Below, piece after piece: positions 5,326 to 5,741 of a stretch of 5,741 nt of DNA. The first letter of the stretch is position 1. Every line of letters starts with the position of its first letter. The DNA is from an uncultured Chlamydiae bacterium (GTDB lineage Bacteria > Chlamydiota > Chlamydiia > Chlamydiales > Rhabdochlamydiaceae): the NCBI GenBank assembly GCA_903867585.1, contig CAIPRZ010000009.1, positions 1-5,741 of the forward strand, read 5' to 3'. The position numbers were made by a program, and so were the translations under genes. Under the pieces are notes generated by a model. It was not told where the DNA came from. It did no database searches and was given only the letters and a program-made list of their open reading frames with translations.

Positions 5326-5655
5326 ATGGTTGATTCTATATCTGGTGGAGGGAATGTTGATCCACATAATCAACAAATATATAAACAGGATTTCACAAAA
5401 GGGGCAGAACTATTTAAACAAAGCCTTGAACAATATCAAAGCTCCTCCAATCCCTTGCAAAAAGAGGCCTTTAAAGATGTGATGTCAAAGGCGATGAATG
5501 TGATGAATGAGACAGCAAAATTATGCTTAAGTAAAGAGGCTCAAAAAAAAGAGGCCCAGCTTAACGAGGCTTTTAATAATTTTCAAAGCTCAGAAAATCC
5601 AGAAACCATTAAAGATCTTTCAAAATCGATCAATAGTTTGAAAAGAACCCTCTAA
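5326..5655 (+). CDS. Small helical protein with internal duplication, unrecognised
   Basis: This 109-residue, Gln/Ser/Lys-rich protein has no signal peptide or membrane segment. After a Gly/Ser-rich N terminus (MVDSISGGGNVDP) it appears fully helical. Two similar blocks are visible, LEQYQSSSNP (34-43) and FNNFQSSENP (83-92), exactly 49 residues apart and each followed by a charged helix. So it looks like two copies of a helix-turn-helix unit. The NPETIKDLSKSINSL tail (91-105) faintly recalls the NPALLADLQHSIN segment of YscF-type secretion needle proteins. That resemblance is weak, and I do not assign a function. The start at 5326 is chosen for AAAGAGG 4 nt upstream; an in-frame ATG at 5299 has no ribosome-binding site. 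It is divergent from the barrel gene, and its stop codon lies in a hairpin arm. Confidence 0.7.
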   Translation: MVDSISGGGNVDPHNQQIYKQDFTKGAELFKQSLEQYQSSSNPLQKEAFKDVMSKAMNVMNETAKLCLSKEAQKKEAQLNEAFNNFQSSENPETIKDLSKSINSLKRTL

Positions 5656-5741
5656 GATATTAGAGGGATCCTCCTCTAAAGCCATTGGAGGCGCTGAAGG
5701 CTGTGGAGGCGCTGAAGGCTGTGGAGGCGCTGAAGGCTGTG
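5620..5741 (-). CDS. Partial gene entering from the right: Pro-rich (QPSAPP) repeat C terminus
   Basis: On the minus strand one frame is open from the window edge to a TGA at 5622-5620. It reads at least three QPSAPP units and then a 22-residue tail starting MALEEDPSNILEG and ending SFQTIDRF. Of the frames through the repeat it has the longest non-repeat extension, and Pro/Gln/Ala/Ser repeats are typical flexible linkers of secreted or surface proteins. It would overlap the convergent small gene by 36 nt (5620-5655). Alternatives are a plus-strand Gly-rich GGAEGC frame, open but lacking a start codon here, or non-coding repeats. The N terminus and function lie outside the window. A minus-strand hairpin with T tract (5667-5648) falls inside the coding tail, which is unusual and lowers confidence. 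Confidence 0.4.
   Translation of the reverse strand, partial: QPSAPPQPSAPPQPSAPPMALEEDPSNILEGSFQTIDRF
5648..5667. terminator. Hairpin at the end of the small gene
   Basis: CCCTCTAA (5648-5655) pairs perfectly with TTAGAGGG (5660-5667) around a GATA loop, and the plus-strand stop codon is the last three bases of the first arm. On plus no T run follows. On minus the stem is followed immediately by TTCTTTTC, so it would terminate better for transcripts arriving from the right. A competing arm CCTCTAA (5673-5679) can also pair with the right-hand arm. Confidence 0.55.
5686..5741. repeat. 18-bp tandem repeat, three perfect copies, continuing past the edge
   Basis: The unit TGGAGGCGCTGAAGGCTG occurs at 5686-5703, 5704-5721 and 5722-5739 without a mismatch, and the last two bases start a fourth. 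The unit length is a multiple of three, so copy-number change would keep a reading frame. It is markedly more GC-rich than the surroundings. Perfect identity points to recent expansion or strong homogenisation. Confidence 0.95.

Noticed and set aside
5686..5741. CRISPR-like array
   Set aside because: The copies are contiguous with no spacers and the unit is a coding-compatible 18 bp, so it is a simple tandem repeat.

Overview
This is a low-GC (by eye about 35-38%) window from a Gram-negative bacterium. Sec signal peptides and an outer-membrane beta-barrel with a C-terminal Phe establish the Gram-negative envelope. A YopT-like cysteine protease and a small helical protein faintly like type III secretion needle proteins suggest a host-associated lifestyle. 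My best guess is a Chlamydiota 'environmental chlamydia' (Simkania/Parachlamydia-like); Legionella-like gammaproteobacteria are an alternative. This placement is inference, since no marker gene in the window settles it.

Layout, left to right. A CAU-anticodon tRNA (98-171) has a good sigma70-type promoter. Only 15 nt later begins a gene for a secreted protein carrying a Cys/His/Asp triad in the arrangement of the YopT/AvrPphB (C58) cysteine proteases (187-1011). A YqeY-family gene lies on the minus strand (1119-1556). A 448-nt AT-rich gap follows, holding at most one tiny ORF (1751-1861). Next come an SbtA-family (sodium-dependent bicarbonate transport family) permease (2005-2991) and a divergent GNAT-fold acetyltransferase (3057-3563), both on plus. 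These converge on a minus-strand pair: an outer-membrane beta-barrel protein (start re-assigned to 5201) followed 21 nt later by a Dps ferritin-like protein (start re-assigned to 4154). The convergence point carries a 9-bp hairpin.

The barrel gene is divergent from a small helical protein (start re-assigned to 5326) with an internal duplication. The 124-nt intergenic region between them appears to hold back-to-back promoters sharing one -35 element, plus an 18-bp perfect palindrome at the predicted barrel-gene transcription start. The right edge carries three perfect 18-bp tandem repeats. On the minus strand these encode a Pro-rich (QPSAPP) tail of a gene that enters from beyond the window and overlaps the small gene tail to tail.

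The window does not read as one dedicated system. The most noteworthy items are the Sec-exported YopT-like protease beside the tRNA, the lone SbtA-type transporter in a presumed intracellular organism, the shared-promoter/palindrome control region, and the repeat-bearing overlapping gene end at the right edge.
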